Source of the DNA: Kalmusia sp. IMI 367209
Taxonomy: Eukaryota > Ascomycota > Dothideomycetes > Pleosporales > Didymosphaeriaceae
Direction: 5' to 3'
Length of the DNA: 64,000 nucleotides
Assembly: GCA_027946365.1 (NCBI GenBank)
Contig: JAPEUQ010000021.1
Coordinates: 62,001-126,000, forward strand
The notes below the pieces were generated by a model. The model was not told the DNA's origin. It did not search any database and saw nothing but the letters and a program-made list of their open reading frames with translations. Shown here one piece after another: positions 45,279-56,541 of the stretch. How positions within the stretch are numbered: position 1 is the first letter of the stretch; each line of letters starts with the position of its first letter. The translations under genes were made by a program, and so were the position numbers.

Positions 45279-47038
45279 GAGGATGGGGGATGAAACTTAC
45301 GTCTGCATACGTCGCGATGACTGCGCTGAGGATGCCCATGATGCGGTTCCCGCTTACGGCGAGGCCGTTGCCCGTGCCTCGGTGCGCGGAGGGCAGCACT
45401 TCGGGCGTGTAGGCGTAGAGCGTGCCGTAGTAGATGTTGAGGCAGAAATTGATGATGCAGGTGAAGGCTGTGTTTTGCGTTTCGCTGCGGACCTGTGTCT
45501 GATCAGCGACCTGCTTCTCGTTCTGGGGATGCATCACTCGAGTTGAGTGAGGAGGAGAAGAGGAGGAGAAGAGGAGGAGGAGGAGGAGGAGAAGAGGAGG
45601 AGGAGGAGGAGGAGGAGAAGAGGAGTAGAAGAGGCTTCAGCAGACCACGAGACTCACCTGCGTGTACGCAAAGAAAAACACACACGTGACCAGTGCTCCC
45701 ACAACCATGGTGTACTTCCTCCCCAGCCACCTCCGGCTGCACATCCAGCCCGCCAGCACCGGGCCCCAGATGCCGCTGAAGTTGACGAGCGCGTAGTTGC
45801 GCCACGTGACGTAGGCGCTCTTCTGGCCGAACTGTGCGCCGCGGCTCGCGAGGTACTGCGGCAGGAAGACGTTGTACAGCGGATATGCCAGCCCGATCAG
45901 GATCCAACTCAGCCAGATCAGGCCCGTCGAGATCCCGATCCTCTTCGTCGCAAACAGGCCCTTGAGGTGGATTCCGATCTCGGCGGGACTCCACTTGCTC
46001 CCCTCGCGGTCCTTGCTGATGTCGCCGCAGGCCTGCAGTTGCTCGAGCGTGAGGGGAGCAGGGGCGGTCGTACTTGGTCGCGATGAACTGGAGTGTTTCG
46101 ACGCACGCTGCGTCTTTGCCTTCGCCGATGAGGAACTTGGGCGTCTCTTTGAGGCGCATGACGGTTATGCGGAGGACGCTCATGACGAAGACGAGGGCGC
46201 CTGAGGCGAACCAGACGTACCGCCAGCCTTTGTTGTTCGCGTACGTGCAAGGTGCGGCATCCGGGAAGGAAGCCGGGTCCTGGCAGGAGTAGTTGGGGAT
46301 GAAGGCCCACGCGAAGAAGCCGGCGATGAGTTGACCGATTCCTGTTTTTCCCCCGTCAGCATATGTATGTGTCTCCATACCATATCCCCCACAAACTGTT
46401 CTAACTCTCATCTGCTACCACTCAGGACGGGAATGCGCACCCCACCAACACGCCATAAGCGTAAGCATCCACTGCTTGCTCGAAGGCAGATACTCCAAAA
46501 ACACGGCCGTATCCAGCACCAAATTCCCCCCACCTCCAAAGCTGCTCAGACACACAAACAGCCCCAGCACGATCCAATCCGGACTGCTCCCCGCGACAAT
46601 CGCAAAGATGGAACATATCATCAGACTGACGTTGAACGCGAACCTCCTGCCTATGATATCCGCACTGATGCCCCAAAAGCTCGCGCCCGTCAGCATCCCC
46701 ACGTACGCCGCGACCGTCAGCCCGTTGCTCCAGCCCGGGTGGAATTCCAGCGCCGCCTGCCCCGCGATGATGGACTGGATGAGCAGGATGAGGCTGTCGA
46801 CGGCGTACCCGAAGCCGTTGAGCACGAAGAGCTTCCACTGGTAGGGCGTGAAGCCGATCTCGTCGATGGCGTCGTTGACGAGGTGCATTTTGGCGTTGAG
46901 CACGGGGTCCGTGTGCTCGAGGGAGAGGATGTCGCCTTTGCCGATGGAGGAGGCCGTGTCCGTGTTTTGTTCTACGTCGTCGGGGAGATTCACGCCTCCC
47001 TGCGCGAGACTGGCTTTCTTTTCGGTCTCGGTGGCCAT
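45099..47038 (-). CDS. MFS transporter (SV2/sugar-porter-like), two homopolymer frameshifts
   Basis: Plasma-membrane transporter with about 12 membrane segments, 525 aa after correction. Exons are 47038-46441, 46341-45658, 45492-45301 and 45204-45099. Visible features are AIDEIGFTPYQWKLFVLNGF, SADIIGRRFAFNVSL, RFLGRK-like RWLGRKYTMVV, and PSAHRGTGNGLAVSGNRIMG, typical of SVOP/SV2-like fungal transporters. Exon 2 shifts frame at four Gs (46061-46064) and exon 4 at five Gs (45129-45133). One base less at each restores YDRPAPLTLEQLQACGDISK and a C-terminus ending FEPYGKRSS. Uncorrected, the last frame would end at 45085. Intron 2 (165 nt) holds a GGA repeat and intron 3 (96 nt) a (GT)20 tract, with AAG as acceptor. 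The substrate is unknown. Confidence 0.75.
45237..45276. repeat. (GT)20 microsatellite inside MFS intron 3
   Basis: Twenty uninterrupted GT units fill much of the 96-nt intron, between donor GTAAGT (minus strand) and the acceptor. Length changes would alter intron size but not the protein. Confidence 0.95.
45548..45634. repeat. GGA/GAA polypurine repeat inside MFS intron 2
   Basis: An almost pure purine tract of GGA and GAA units lies within the 165-nt intron. Read on the minus strand it could encode poly-Ser/Pro, but the splice sites and frame continuity on both sides place it in an intron. Confidence 0.9.
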
Positions 47039-47932
47039 TCTTGTCTAGTCAATCTATCTCTTTACTTCGATACTGCTGTCCCTTGTATATCTGAAAACTC
47101 TATAGGGTGTTACTTGACGTCGCCGTTCTGTTCGTTCCTGGTGCTGTCGTTCGATTGCGCCCTGGAGATTGAGAGATTGTCGATCAGCGCGAAAGCGTCT
47201 CACGCGGGCACATCCCCATTATAAGTGTGCGTTCCCAGCCGCTTGGCTCTTCACTGCGTATCTAGAATGCTTGTGTGCTCTCCATCTGCATCATACCCAC
47301 GTGCCCCGCGCCTGATTGGCCCATCGCCATGGGCCGCCCAGCAACCCACGCCAATCTCCCCCGCGCCGATTCTCATCCTGTAGACGCACGAGCTGCCAGG
47401 CGTCCAATCATACGAGAGGTGAGGAAATTAAGGCACGCTGGTAGGCGTGCACCTTCCAGAACGAAGTCGCGATCGCGCTGCCATCTTGGAAGTCGGCAGC
47501 GCGGGCCTTGGCAGCGTGAGATGCATGCGTCACACCAAGCATTTCGAGGCAAGATAGTATTCGGAAAATAGTTTCGCAAGCTATCTACGAGAAACCAGGG
47601 CAAGCCAGCACAACAGGCCGTACCGTCATATCCACATAAACGCCATCTTCTCATGTCTCGCACCCGCCGAGAGACTTTCCTTGGACGCCGGCGCACGCAA
47701 GCAAGAACAGTACATATACACATACATGCTGTAACAAATCCAGGCATTCCATACTGCCATAAAACATATCCTGAACGCCGTGCTAGGGGAGTATCGGGTA
47801 TTGCCCAGCCCCAGAGTGACGCCGCACAGAGAAACGGAAGAAGAAGAAAAGCATGTGTCCAATCAGACACAAACTAAAAAGAAAGTAGCCGTCGTTATCG
47901 TCTGATCCTTTTTGATCGTCATGAGATTGCGC
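47039..47932. other. Intergenic, MFS promoter and CAC2 3' region
   Basis: CTTATAAT (minus-strand sense) at about 47219-47226 may serve the MFS gene. A 166-codon minus-strand frame (47373-47870) is probably 3' untranslated sequence of CAC2 rather than a gene. Confidence 0.4.
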
Positions 47933-50466
47933 TCATTGTTGCGTGGGCGTCTGTGTCGGTGTGTTCTCTTCCGTGCTCGCAACCACACTCTCGTTGGCTT
48001 CAAGCTCAGGGAACGTGACCGGCGTCGGTGCAATTCTCCTTTTCTTCGTCTCTCGGCCCTCCTCCACCTCGGGCACAGCCTGCAGGTCTCGCTTTTTCGC
48101 AGGTGAGGGACCGTCCTCACGCTCCGACTCGCTCCCCCGCCGCAAACTTCCGGACACGCCAGGAATTCCGCTCACTGAACTGCTCGCACTGTGCGTTCCA
48201 TGACCATGTGCTGGAGTCAAAGGGGGTGTAAACATGGGGACACCTCCTACAGGTCCAGAATTTGCCGCCGCTAAGCCAGGTACTGATGACATGGAAGGAG
48301 TAGGCGCGTTCATCGTGCCCATATCACCAGCAGCAGGCGCAAATGACGACGCTGTAGCAATGCTGGATACAGAGTTACTTCTTGCGGGGCTCCCAGGCCT
48401 AGCAGGAATGAAAGAACTGGGCGAAGCTGGAAAACCTGCAGTAGGTTGTTTGGCAGATGCCGTGGCAGTCATCGCAGCCGGCATGCTTGACGTTGTGGGC
48501 GTTGGCGTTGGCGTGGAATGGTTAGAGGATTGCGATGCGGCTGTGTTAATCGAAGGTGTGTGCTGATGTCGGGATTGACTTGCGAGCGGTCCAGTGTACT
48601 TCTCGCCTAGTTCGCCTGGGGCGAACGTCAAGGACGAACAGAACCCATCCGAGGAGCTCATCAGCAGTGTAGATCCATCGCTCGACCTGGGATTGTTAGC
48701 ATCTCTCTCCGAGTATTCGGATATATCTAATAACGTACCATGTGAGGTCAGTGAAAGTAGCAAAATGTAGGTTGCTGACAATGCACAAGGGCTTTTGTTG
48801 CTGCGTGTCGTAGACGTGCACAGCATCCTGTGTCGCAACGGCATATACCATACGGTACGGAAGACTGAACGCCGAGATTGGTCCTGGCGGTGGGTTGCCT
48901 GACGCCCCAGGCTCGCTCTCTCCCGGCCTCGGGGATGAAGCAGCCATGCTTGGCGAAGGGGAAGGTGCACTAGTCAGCGGTGGTGGCTCCATCGACGCAT
49001 TGGAAGTGGGCGCCTTGGATGGCAAGGCAGGCTCTGGGAGTGCCGGAATTTCGTCGTCTGCAGATGAGGTGTCGATTGTTATCTGCTTTGTAGTAGGCAG
49101 AGTTTGGCGTAATGTGTAATAGACAGGCGAACACCGCACGGCTACGGACGGCTTCTTATGTCCTGGCAAGTATGCAACAGGAGGCTTGTTTAGGCCAGCT
49201 CGGGTGTAGATGTATACAGTGTTGGAGATATCCTCGGTCGACTTGGTGGCATCGTGCAGTGATGGAAGCACTGTTTTGTACTGACCAGCTGGCGTAAACA
49301 GTAGACTCCCGTCTGGTGCAAAGGTCAAACGTCGGAAAAACGAGGTCAATGTCTCGTTTGCATATATCGGAGCGTTCCTGACCCCGAGAGTCCCAGTAGC
49401 AATGCTGTTGAGGCTAGGCGAATTAGGCATGACTGCGGGCAGAGGCATGGATGGCGCTGGAGAAGCTGATCGCCGCATAGACGGAGAAGAGCCAAACGAT
49501 GATCGACGACTGTGTGACGTGGGCGGTGGATTCATCGGAAGAGCCAGTGACTGGGGAGTGCCAGGTGCAGATGGGACGGGAGAGCCGATTGTTAGAGCCG
49601 ACTCATGTGCGACAAAGGACGCCCGACCTCCAAAGTCTGGTGGAGCGGGGCTGTTCGATGAGATCCTGCGGGCGGGCAGGTCCATCTTGTTGACTTTGCT
49701 GTGCTGTGCCAATGAAAATTGGCCATCCTTGGTCTTCAATGTGTAGATGTGCACCGATCGATCCGACGACTGGGTAGCCACAAATTCGTTGAGCGGATCC
49801 CAAGCTACACCTTGCACGTAGTGATTGTGTTCTGCGATTTGTCGTACGCAAATCCCTAGTATTTCTTAGAACTAGATGGGGCTGTTGCCTTGGGCAAGGT
49901 TCCTACCTGTCTGAGCGTTGTATATGCGGGCAATGTTGTCCATGCTGCCCGTGATGAAGAAGGCACCGTCTGGGGACCAGGCCAGGTCGTATATCTCGGA
50001 ACCCATGGACCTGCACATGTGCTTGACGCGCCACGACTCCTTGTCTTCAAGACCTTCTTCGAAGTTTGTGTGCGGCGCCTGGTTCTCGGCGGGTACCCAG
50101 AGGAGGATGTTACCGTCGTCGCCAGCGGAGGCTAGGACCTCTCCTGCAAGCTGTTAGGTGCCACTCGAAGCTGTTGCCGGGCTGGATATACCTCGCGGAG
50201 CCCAACGGACTACATTTACAGCTTGTGAATGCTTGACGAGGGTGGAAAGGTAGCTGACTTTTCGCTCGTCGCCGTTCGTTTCCACCTTCCAAAGCTGCGA
50301 GCGTCAGCGTGCGTCGTGCCCTCGACAGAAGCTAGTTTTGACGTACCCTGACATTGTTATCGCCGCCCGCGGTGGCTAATCGCCCCTTACCGTGGGGCTC
50401 AAAGTGTGCCGAATAGATTGGGGAGTTCTCGTTGTGCCAGGACACCAGGAGCGGAGCAGCCTTCAT
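47933..50466 (-). CDS. CAC2: Chromatin assembly factor 1 subunit B (p60/Cac2), WD40 protein
   Basis: Middle subunit of CAF-1, which deposits H3-H4 on newly replicated DNA. Exons are 50466-50347, 50294-50192, 50143-49907, 49855-48739 and 48686-47933, giving 776 aa; introns are 48-52 nt and phases agree. The N-terminus MKAAPLLVSWHNENSPIYSA and HGKGRLATAGGDNNVRLWKV matches the first WD40 blade. Further blades are VNVVRWAPRGEVLASAGDDG, IYDLAWSPDGAFFITGSMDN and HYVQGVAWDPLNEFVATQSS. The C-terminal half has Ser/Pro-rich inserts and a disordered tail rich in Ser, Pro, Thr and Lys (EEGRETKKRRIAPTPVTFPE), as in fungal Cac2. Nuclear. No frameshift was found over 2.3 kb of coding sequence. Confidence 0.93.
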
Positions 50467-52229
50467 CGTGAACGCGAGTGCTGCTCACAACGATCCGCTC
50501 AATTCCGATGCGTGTAGATGGTGGCGGAATGGTTGAATCAGGGCAGAAACGGTCGAGGACGAAGTCGCAGGCTTGCTTGGAAACGTGCGTGCCGGGACAG
50601 GTGCGGTAGGCGGCAGACAGGTGTGGAGGTGCTACGAGCGGTCACAGCGGTGGAGCGCAGGCGCTCAAGCACGGAAACAGGGGGAAGGCTGGCAGGCTTC
50701 ACCGACTCGTGGCATGCCGCGTGCTCGGTTTGTGGTGGTGAGAGTGAGTCGAGGTGCGAGTGACGGTGCGGCGGGACAATTGCTCTTGTGCTGGGTGCTC
50801 GAGTGTTTTCGGGTGGTTGGCTGGTGCTTCCTCGCTGGTTCCCCAAGGCGGCCCACACGAAATGGTCGCGCGTTCGTCGCGCGGGAACGGTAACCAGATG
50901 GGGACTTAATTGGCCTGTTTCACCACCCAAAGACGCGACCCAGCACCAATGCGCGCCTGAGGGGCCAAAAGGACACTGGGACCTGTTCCTCCGCCGGGGC
51001 GAGCTGCTGTTCACGGTGCTCTCTCTGACTGTGCACAGTCCGCTGCAGCGACTGCGCTGCGCAGCGCAATGCAGCGTGCTCGATTCTCTACGCAAACTTG
51101 CTCTGGAAGAAGCAAGTAACCAAGTAACCAAGTAACCAAGCAACCAAGCCAGCCAGCAAGCCCTAGCTGGCTACGCCGCGGCGCTGCGTATGCTAGACGC
51201 TGCTGGATGCATATTGGCCGGCGCGGTGCGAGGGCACGCAGACGGCCTGACTCTCGGTGAATGTGTTCGCTGCCCATTTGCATGCAGCCAGGCGGTTCTG
51301 GCCGCTGGCGAATGAGGCTCCTCAGCCGGCGGCGTCTGGCACGCGATTCGCACCCAAGACTCTCCAGAGGCATGTGCATGTCACTTGTGCTGGCCAAGGC
51401 GAGAGGCAGCGTCGGAAATGCAACGTCTGGAGGCGTGTAGGAATCCCAGCATCTGAGGCCGGGAGGCTGTACGCGGAAAGAGCGAGCGGCCCAATACGAG
51501 CTGCTCACCGCATTGCAACTGTGACCATCCTTACACACTTCAGCCGCCCACCGCCATTGGCAGGCCCACACTCCACGGCACAAGTATCGGACTACGTCCA
51601 ACAAGGTGAATGAAACGTCAACGTGTATGCGGCACTTCGGTGGCTTGACGTTTGCGACGAAACTGGGACCTGGTCTCGGCCGCTTCGGTGAGCGACTAAC
51701 TGCTACTACTACACAGTACTGCTCCTCCGGGACAGAAGATTCAGTTGCCATCCGACTGCCGATTGACAGCTACATGCTTGTGCGTTTCGATATGCGTCCC
51801 GCTCTGTGAAACATCTCCAGCGTAGAGATCGATGTGCTACTACCAAAGTCCATTCCATTTCCATTTCCACGTCTCAAGTAGACAGCCGGCGGACATCTCA
51901 CGCCTAGCTTTGTCGCATGCCCGCAGCTGCCGTCAGCACGCCCGACCTTCCTACTCGCGCTCGTTGAGGCATATAGAAAGCCTCTGCCGCCGATCCCCAC
52001 TTCTGACTGACGGCAGACCGCCGTTGCTGCTGTTGCCGCAGCCCGTGCCGGGCTCGAAACGTCGACTCATCCGCCAAGGTTTCTATTCAAAGTATTCTCC
52101 ACATCTTGTCATGGACGCCCAATATAGGATATGATGCCGAGATCGAGCAATGCACGAGCAGGAAATTATTCCTTTCCCGTCAACCCCGATTTTTTCTTAA
52201 ATCACACACTGTCGAAGCTGAAGCCCATC
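50467..52229. other. 1.8-kb intergenic region
   Basis: GC-rich, with long but featureless open frames on both strands (for example minus 51011-51751) that look random. It contains the tandem repeat listed separately. No gene is supported. Confidence 0.4.
51112..51160. repeat. Short tandem repeat (AAGTAACC)n
   Basis: Three copies of an 8-bp unit like AAGTAACC are followed by degenerate copies (AAGCAACC, AAGCCAGC, AGCAAGCC). It lies in non-coding DNA upstream of CAC2. Confidence 0.8.
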
Positions 52230-52937
52230 TCATTTTATCCCCACCGCCTTCAGAAACTCCTCCCTCTTCTTCTCTCCCTCCACCCCTTTGACAACCTCGG
52301 CCATAGTCTCCACCTCCCTGACCCCCTTCCCGTGTTCAAACTGCCACATCCCTGCCTCCTCATATCTGACCTGGAAGGCTTGCCAGTTCTCCGCCTTCAA
52401 AGCATTGACGTGTTCGGTCACAGGTACCGCGGGGCCAGAGAATAGCATGATGCCAGGATAGCCGGGCTTAGTGATACCAGATATAGAAGTTGGAGAGAGT
52501 GCGAGCTTGCGTTTAGACAGTGCGAGGAGGTGGTGCAGCCAGATGATGACCGTTTTGGTGGGTACCGGTTCATTGGAGCTACGAGACGATCCATTGTCGC
52601 CTGCACCTGCATCAAAATCGATGCTATTCGTATCGAGTAGGCTCTGAAAGGACGCTACGATCGCATCAAGAGCTTCTTCGCCTTCAGTCAGTCCTAAATC
52701 CCGGATTGCACGTCTCATGCGATCGCGTAGGTCGTTCTTCTGCGCGTCTCTTGCAGACATGACATCCGGAAACCCCTGCTCCGGGTACCGCTCCGGTACC
52801 CTCAATTGCAGCGACGCCGCACCATCGACTGTGAATTTCAGATCGCGACTCCGGGTATCGAAGACAATCTGTTCCGGGTACATAGCCTCGAGGAGCTCCA
52901 GCTCCGTTGCAAACCGCGACTCATCTTCCTGGGACAT
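52230..52937 (-). CDS. RWD-domain protein (RWDD2-like, with DUF1115 C-terminal part)
   Basis: Intronless, 235 aa. Residues 5-115 form an RWD domain: ATELELLEAMYPEQIVF at the start, RVPERYPEQGFPDV with the conserved YP near the middle, then a helical end. Residues 130-235 carry KTVIIWLHHLLALSKRKLA, SGITKPGYPGIMLFSGP and MWQFEHGKGVREVETMAEVV, as in RWDD2-type proteins with a C-terminal DUF1115 domain. Probably a soluble cytosolic protein-protein interaction factor. Its exact function is not known in fungi. The start MSQEDESRFATELELLEAMY gives the normal domain boundary. Confidence 0.85.
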   Translation of the reverse strand: MSQEDESRFATELELLEAMYPEQIVFDTRSRDLKFTVDGAASLQLRVPERYPEQGFPDVMSARDAQKNDLRDRMRRAIRDLGLTEGEEALDAIVASFQSLLDTNSIDFDAGAGDNGSSRSSNEPVPTKTVIIWLHHLLALSKRKLALSPTSISGITKPGYPGIMLFSGPAVPVTEHVNALKAENWQAFQVRYEEAGMWQFEHGKGVREVETMAEVVKGVEGEKKREEFLKAVGIK

Positions 52938-53620
52938 TGATTACGTGTAGTTTGTGGCGATGCATACAATCGAGGGGTGTAGGAGCTTAGAAACTTTGGC
53001 GCGGCTTGCGAACGAACGAGAACCGCACAGGCCATGATGTCATACCTCGCATTATTTGCAAGGAGCATTCTCTCGTTCAGCAGCTTAGAATCTGTTTCTA
53101 TCCGGAAGATGAGCTGTCGACAATTAGAAAATTACGCAAGTCTTGATTAATGAGGCTCAGATACGATGCACAGGTCCTTAGGCCAAGCTTCCATTCGCAC
53201 CAACTTCCCCGTCTAACATCACTTGCTAGCAAATAAGCAGAGCTAGCAGAAGAGCACCGCATCTCAACACCAACGGAGGGTCAGCGGAGGGTCGCATCTA
53301 CTAAGCTTGTAGATCTGTAGCCACGACAGTATCAGTTCCACTTTCCATACCACGCAAAGGGCGGAAGGGCTCCACCTTACACGAAGGGCGGGCCTTAGGA
53401 ACGACACGAAAATCGTACACGGAAACACCATTAATAGACATTTGGAACTAGCACCACAAAGCAATAATATGCGAAACATGCTCGAGCATACTATATAGCC
53501 TGAAGGAACTCCATCCTCAAAGCGTCCATAACCCCTGTTTTCATCCCATATACCTCAACCGCATCCCCAGCTCCACCTCAATATCGACTCCACCTCCCAG
53601 CACATCCCAACCTTCCCACC
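52938..53620. promoter_or_regulatory. Divergent promoter region, RWD gene and DFR-like gene
   Basis: TATATAG at 53492-53498, about 125 bp before the DFR-like ATG, is a likely TATA box. The rest shows no coding potential. Confidence 0.5.
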
Positions 53621-54679
53621 ATGGCGAAACCACTCATCCTCCTCACCGGTGCAACAGGCCACATCGGCTTCCGGACTCTCGTCGTCGCCCTCCGATCCGG
53701 CTACGCCGTCCGCATCGCCATCCGCAAACCAGAACAAGAGTCCAAAATCCGGAACGCAGCCTCCATCCAGCCGCACACCTCCTCCCTCTCCTTCGCCCTC
53801 GTGCCGGACATGGCCGCCCCGGAAGCCTTCTCCACCGCCATGCAAGGCGCCCACTACGCGATCCACGTCGCGAGCCCGATCCCCCTCATGCCAGACGTCC
53901 AGGCCTCACTAGGCGAGGGCAAAAGCTTCAGGGAGGTGCTGTACGACCCCGCCGTCAAGGGAACGCTCGAGGTGCTCCGCGCAGCGGCCAAGACCGAGAC
54001 GCTGAGGAGAGTCGTCGTCACGGCCTCGGGGAACATTCTCGCCGTCACCGTGGGCATCCCCGGCGCGCGCCCCACGGATATCCGCCCGTGTCCTACCGAG
54101 GAAGAAGCAGACGCCACGACGGTTCCAGGACAGGCGTACAAGACGAGCAAGATCCTCGCCGTGAGCGCGGCGCAGAAGTTCATGCGGGAAGAAAAGCGCG
54201 GCTTCGACGTCGTGTATGCGTGTCCCGGGTACGTGCAGGGCGCCCACGAGCTGGCGGGTAGTGTGGAGGAGCTGTTGACGTCTACGAGCCAGGCTACCGT
54301 CGACACCGCGCGGGGTAGGGGGCTCGGTTGGCCGCCCCTCGCGCCGAATGTCACGTCTCAGATTTGGGTTGAGGATGTTGCTCGTGCACATGTGGATGCT
54401 TTGGCGTCTGCTGATGTCAAGGCGAACGACGTGTTGGTGCTGGCAGGTAACGGGGAGCATAGTGCGAAGTGGAGTGAGGTGGGGAGGCTGATCGGTGAGA
54501 TGTTTCCTGAGGAGGTCGACAAAGGCGATTTAAAGCCAAAGACGGATCAGGAGTGCTTCGATCTACCGTTTGATGGTACAGGGACGGAGGAGAAACTAGG
54601 GTGGAAATATGCTGGTAAGGAGGTGTGGATCAAAGAGACGGTGGACCAGTATTTGAAGTTGAGAGAGAAGAGTACGTGA
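53621..54679 (+). CDS. NAD(P)-dependent epimerase/dihydroflavonol-4-reductase-like
   Basis: Intronless, 352 aa extended short-chain dehydrogenase/reductase. The N-terminal Rossmann motif is LLTGATGHIGFRTL, and basic residues (IRKPEQESK) after the second strand suggest NADP(H) binding. ALVPDMAAPEAFSTAMQGAH and the VASPIPL segment fit the family. The catalytic Tyr-x3-Lys is in QAYKTSKILAVSAAQKF. The C-terminal part has FEVVYACPGYVQG-like residues and IWVEDVARAHVDAL. Fungal members reduce aldehydes or ketones of aromatic or aliphatic compounds; the exact substrate is unknown. The start context CACCATGG is good. Cytosolic. Confidence 0.85.
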   Translation: MAKPLILLTGATGHIGFRTLVVALRSGYAVRIAIRKPEQESKIRNAASIQPHTSSLSFALVPDMAAPEAFSTAMQGAHYAIHVASPIPLMPDVQASLGEGKSFREVLYDPAVKGTLEVLRAAAKTETLRRVVVTASGNILAVTVGIPGARPTDIRPCPTEEEADATTVPGQAYKTSKILAVSAAQKFMREEKRGFDVVYACPGYVQGAHELAGSVEELLTSTSQATVDTARGRGLGWPPLAPNVTSQIWVEDVARAHVDALASADVKANDVLVLAGNGEHSAKWSEVGRLIGEMFPEEVDKGDLKPKTDQECFDLPFDGTGTEEKLGWKYAGKEVWIKETVDQYLKLREKST

Positions 54680-54909
54680 TATAGGCTAACGGCATCTATA
54701 AGATCCAAAGCAAGACACAAGGAGAACGTATCCGTGATATAGTCTAGGTCTATCAAGCAAGCAGAAAATCCATCGCAAACACCGCAGTGAAGCAGAAGCC
54801 ATCTAATAAGGGCAATGGGTATCGTGCTGAAAGCTCATGAGCGCCACCTGAACGCCCCCAACTTGAACAAATCGAAATACTCCGAACGACTCCACCATGT
54901 CATGCCACC

Positions 54910-56541
54910 TCAAGTTTGGCCTACGCTATGCCTCTTCGAGCCTTCACTCTGTCTTCGGAACGTCCATCGGGATTCTTTCGGCTGCACAACCTCGACCTTC
55001 TGCGTGACTTCTTTCGTCTGTACAATCCGCTCTCGCGCAAAGCTGGTCCTACTCTTCCAAGAAAACATACTGGACACATTCATGTCGTCCTCGCCTTTGC
55101 TCCGCCGCAGATACTTCTTCCAGTCGTGGTTATCATATTTCCTAGAGCTTCTTTTCGCATCATGGGACCGGGCATCTGCCTCGGCAATAATTTCCGTAGT
55201 GAAACACAATTCTGTGCTTGGTGTTAATTGTAGTGGTACTAGGGGTTGCTCGGAGCGCATGCTTCGTGCTGGTGAGTGCGAGCCAGAGCGTGCATGAGAG
55301 TGGGAGCGAGATCGTGGATGCACCTCCTCGGGCTTTGTGGTGGTTGCTTCTGAGCTACCGAAAGAGTCGTCTGTGTCTTTGCCTGGCATGGTGGGATATG
55401 TAGGATCGGTGGGAAGACCGAGTTCGAACTCCGTGAGACGCACTGTTGCATGGGTTCGGAGCTGGAGAGCTGCGATGAAGCGTTTGGTCCTTGGTATTGT
55501 AGCTTGGAGGACTGAAAGATGCGTGACGCAGCTGTCCATGTTAGTAGTGGATCGGACGAAATTGTAGGAAGGAATTTGGCTTACAGGGCCCACAAAACGC
55601 GACCAAATGACTCATCTGTTCATATTAGCGGGCCGCTCAATCCCCTTGCATAACTGTACTTACAAGTTACATCTGGCTCCCGTATGTGCCGTGCTACGGA
55701 ACTCAGTTGGACAACTGCAAAGCAAGCAACGCTATATAGGTTAGCAACACGTTTCCGACCTAGATTCATCGTCGCATAAACTTACATCAAACGAGAGCCG
55801 AATAATATCACTACCAAAATACGCCTATCCGCGTCCATTAATAGCTTCCACAGCGTGGGTAGGATCCAGGTTGACAACACAATGTCGGTGATGATGTTGA
55901 GGATGATGACGGGGTAGTACATGTAACCTTTGGTTGGGCAATCGTCTGGCACATAGACCCATGGATCTGGTAGACCACATTGAAGTGCAATGACAAGGAT
56001 GGAGAAGACGCCCCAGAAGGTAATCATGCCAAAGACGATGTTGTAGGGTCGTGGTTCGCGTGGTGCGACACGATCGCTCAGTTGTAAGAACGACACCTTT
56101 GCGAGCCATTGTGCAGTTATGCCGACCAGTTCTCCAGCATACATGGACTGTTGCGCTAAGTGATTAGTTTGCAGACTAGCAATTGTGGGTACAGAGGGTC
56201 CCTACTTTGTAGTAAATATCCAGGTCTTCCAGAGGTACCTTGGCCATCTTCTTTCCCAAGCCATTGTTGCCCGCGACGTGGAAGCATATGGAGCTTGCGA
56301 CAGCCAGTGCCTACCAATTTTAGCCACGCGCACTGTGCCGGAACCGACGGGTACTCACCACCCCAAGCGCAAAAGCGAAATCGTCTTTCTTCAAATGCAA
56401 CCTGTTGCTCCAGGCAAGTCCGAAGCGAATGGCTGCTGCGAGCGCAGTGATGAAGATCCAGGCATAGGCAATGATGATGATAATGGCGCCACGGTCGTCA
56501 GCGGTCAGAGGATGCAGCGGAGGCTTGGGTGTGGCTGCCAT
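54910..56541 (-). CDS. Fungal rhodopsin-domain (PTH11-like) seven-membrane-segment protein
   Basis: Integral membrane protein with about seven hydrophobic segments and a long Ser/Arg-rich cytosolic tail, 456 aa. Exons are 56541-56359, 56310-56206, 56147-55786, 55731-55664, 55615-55585 and 55531-54910. All frames agree, and exon 5 is only 31 nt. Visible are IIIIIAYAWIFITALAAAIR, the segment ALAVASSICFHVAGNNGLGK, the loop LSDRVAPREPRPYNIVFGMI, CGLPDPWVYVPDDCPT, and LNIITDIVLSTWILPTLWKL, typical of the fungal rhodopsin/DUF3433-type family seen in PTH11-like proteins. The Ser-rich tail may be phosphorylated. It could be a receptor, but coupling is not shown. Confidence 0.78.

Noticed and set aside
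45548..45634. Poly-Ser/Pro coding region in the antisense of the GGA repeat
   Set aside because: Splice sites on both sides and frame continuity of the transporter place the tract inside an intron.
47373..47870. A 166-codon minus-strand frame next to CAC2
   Set aside because: No domain; most easily explained as 3' untranslated sequence of CAC2.
51011..51751. A 246-codon open frame on the minus strand
   Set aside because: Composition is random-like and no motif is recognisable; it overlaps a tandem repeat, and other frames in this GC-rich spacer are similarly open.
54815..55297. A 160-codon plus-strand frame
   Set aside because: It lies opposite the long last exon of the rhodopsin-domain gene and is its antisense shadow.
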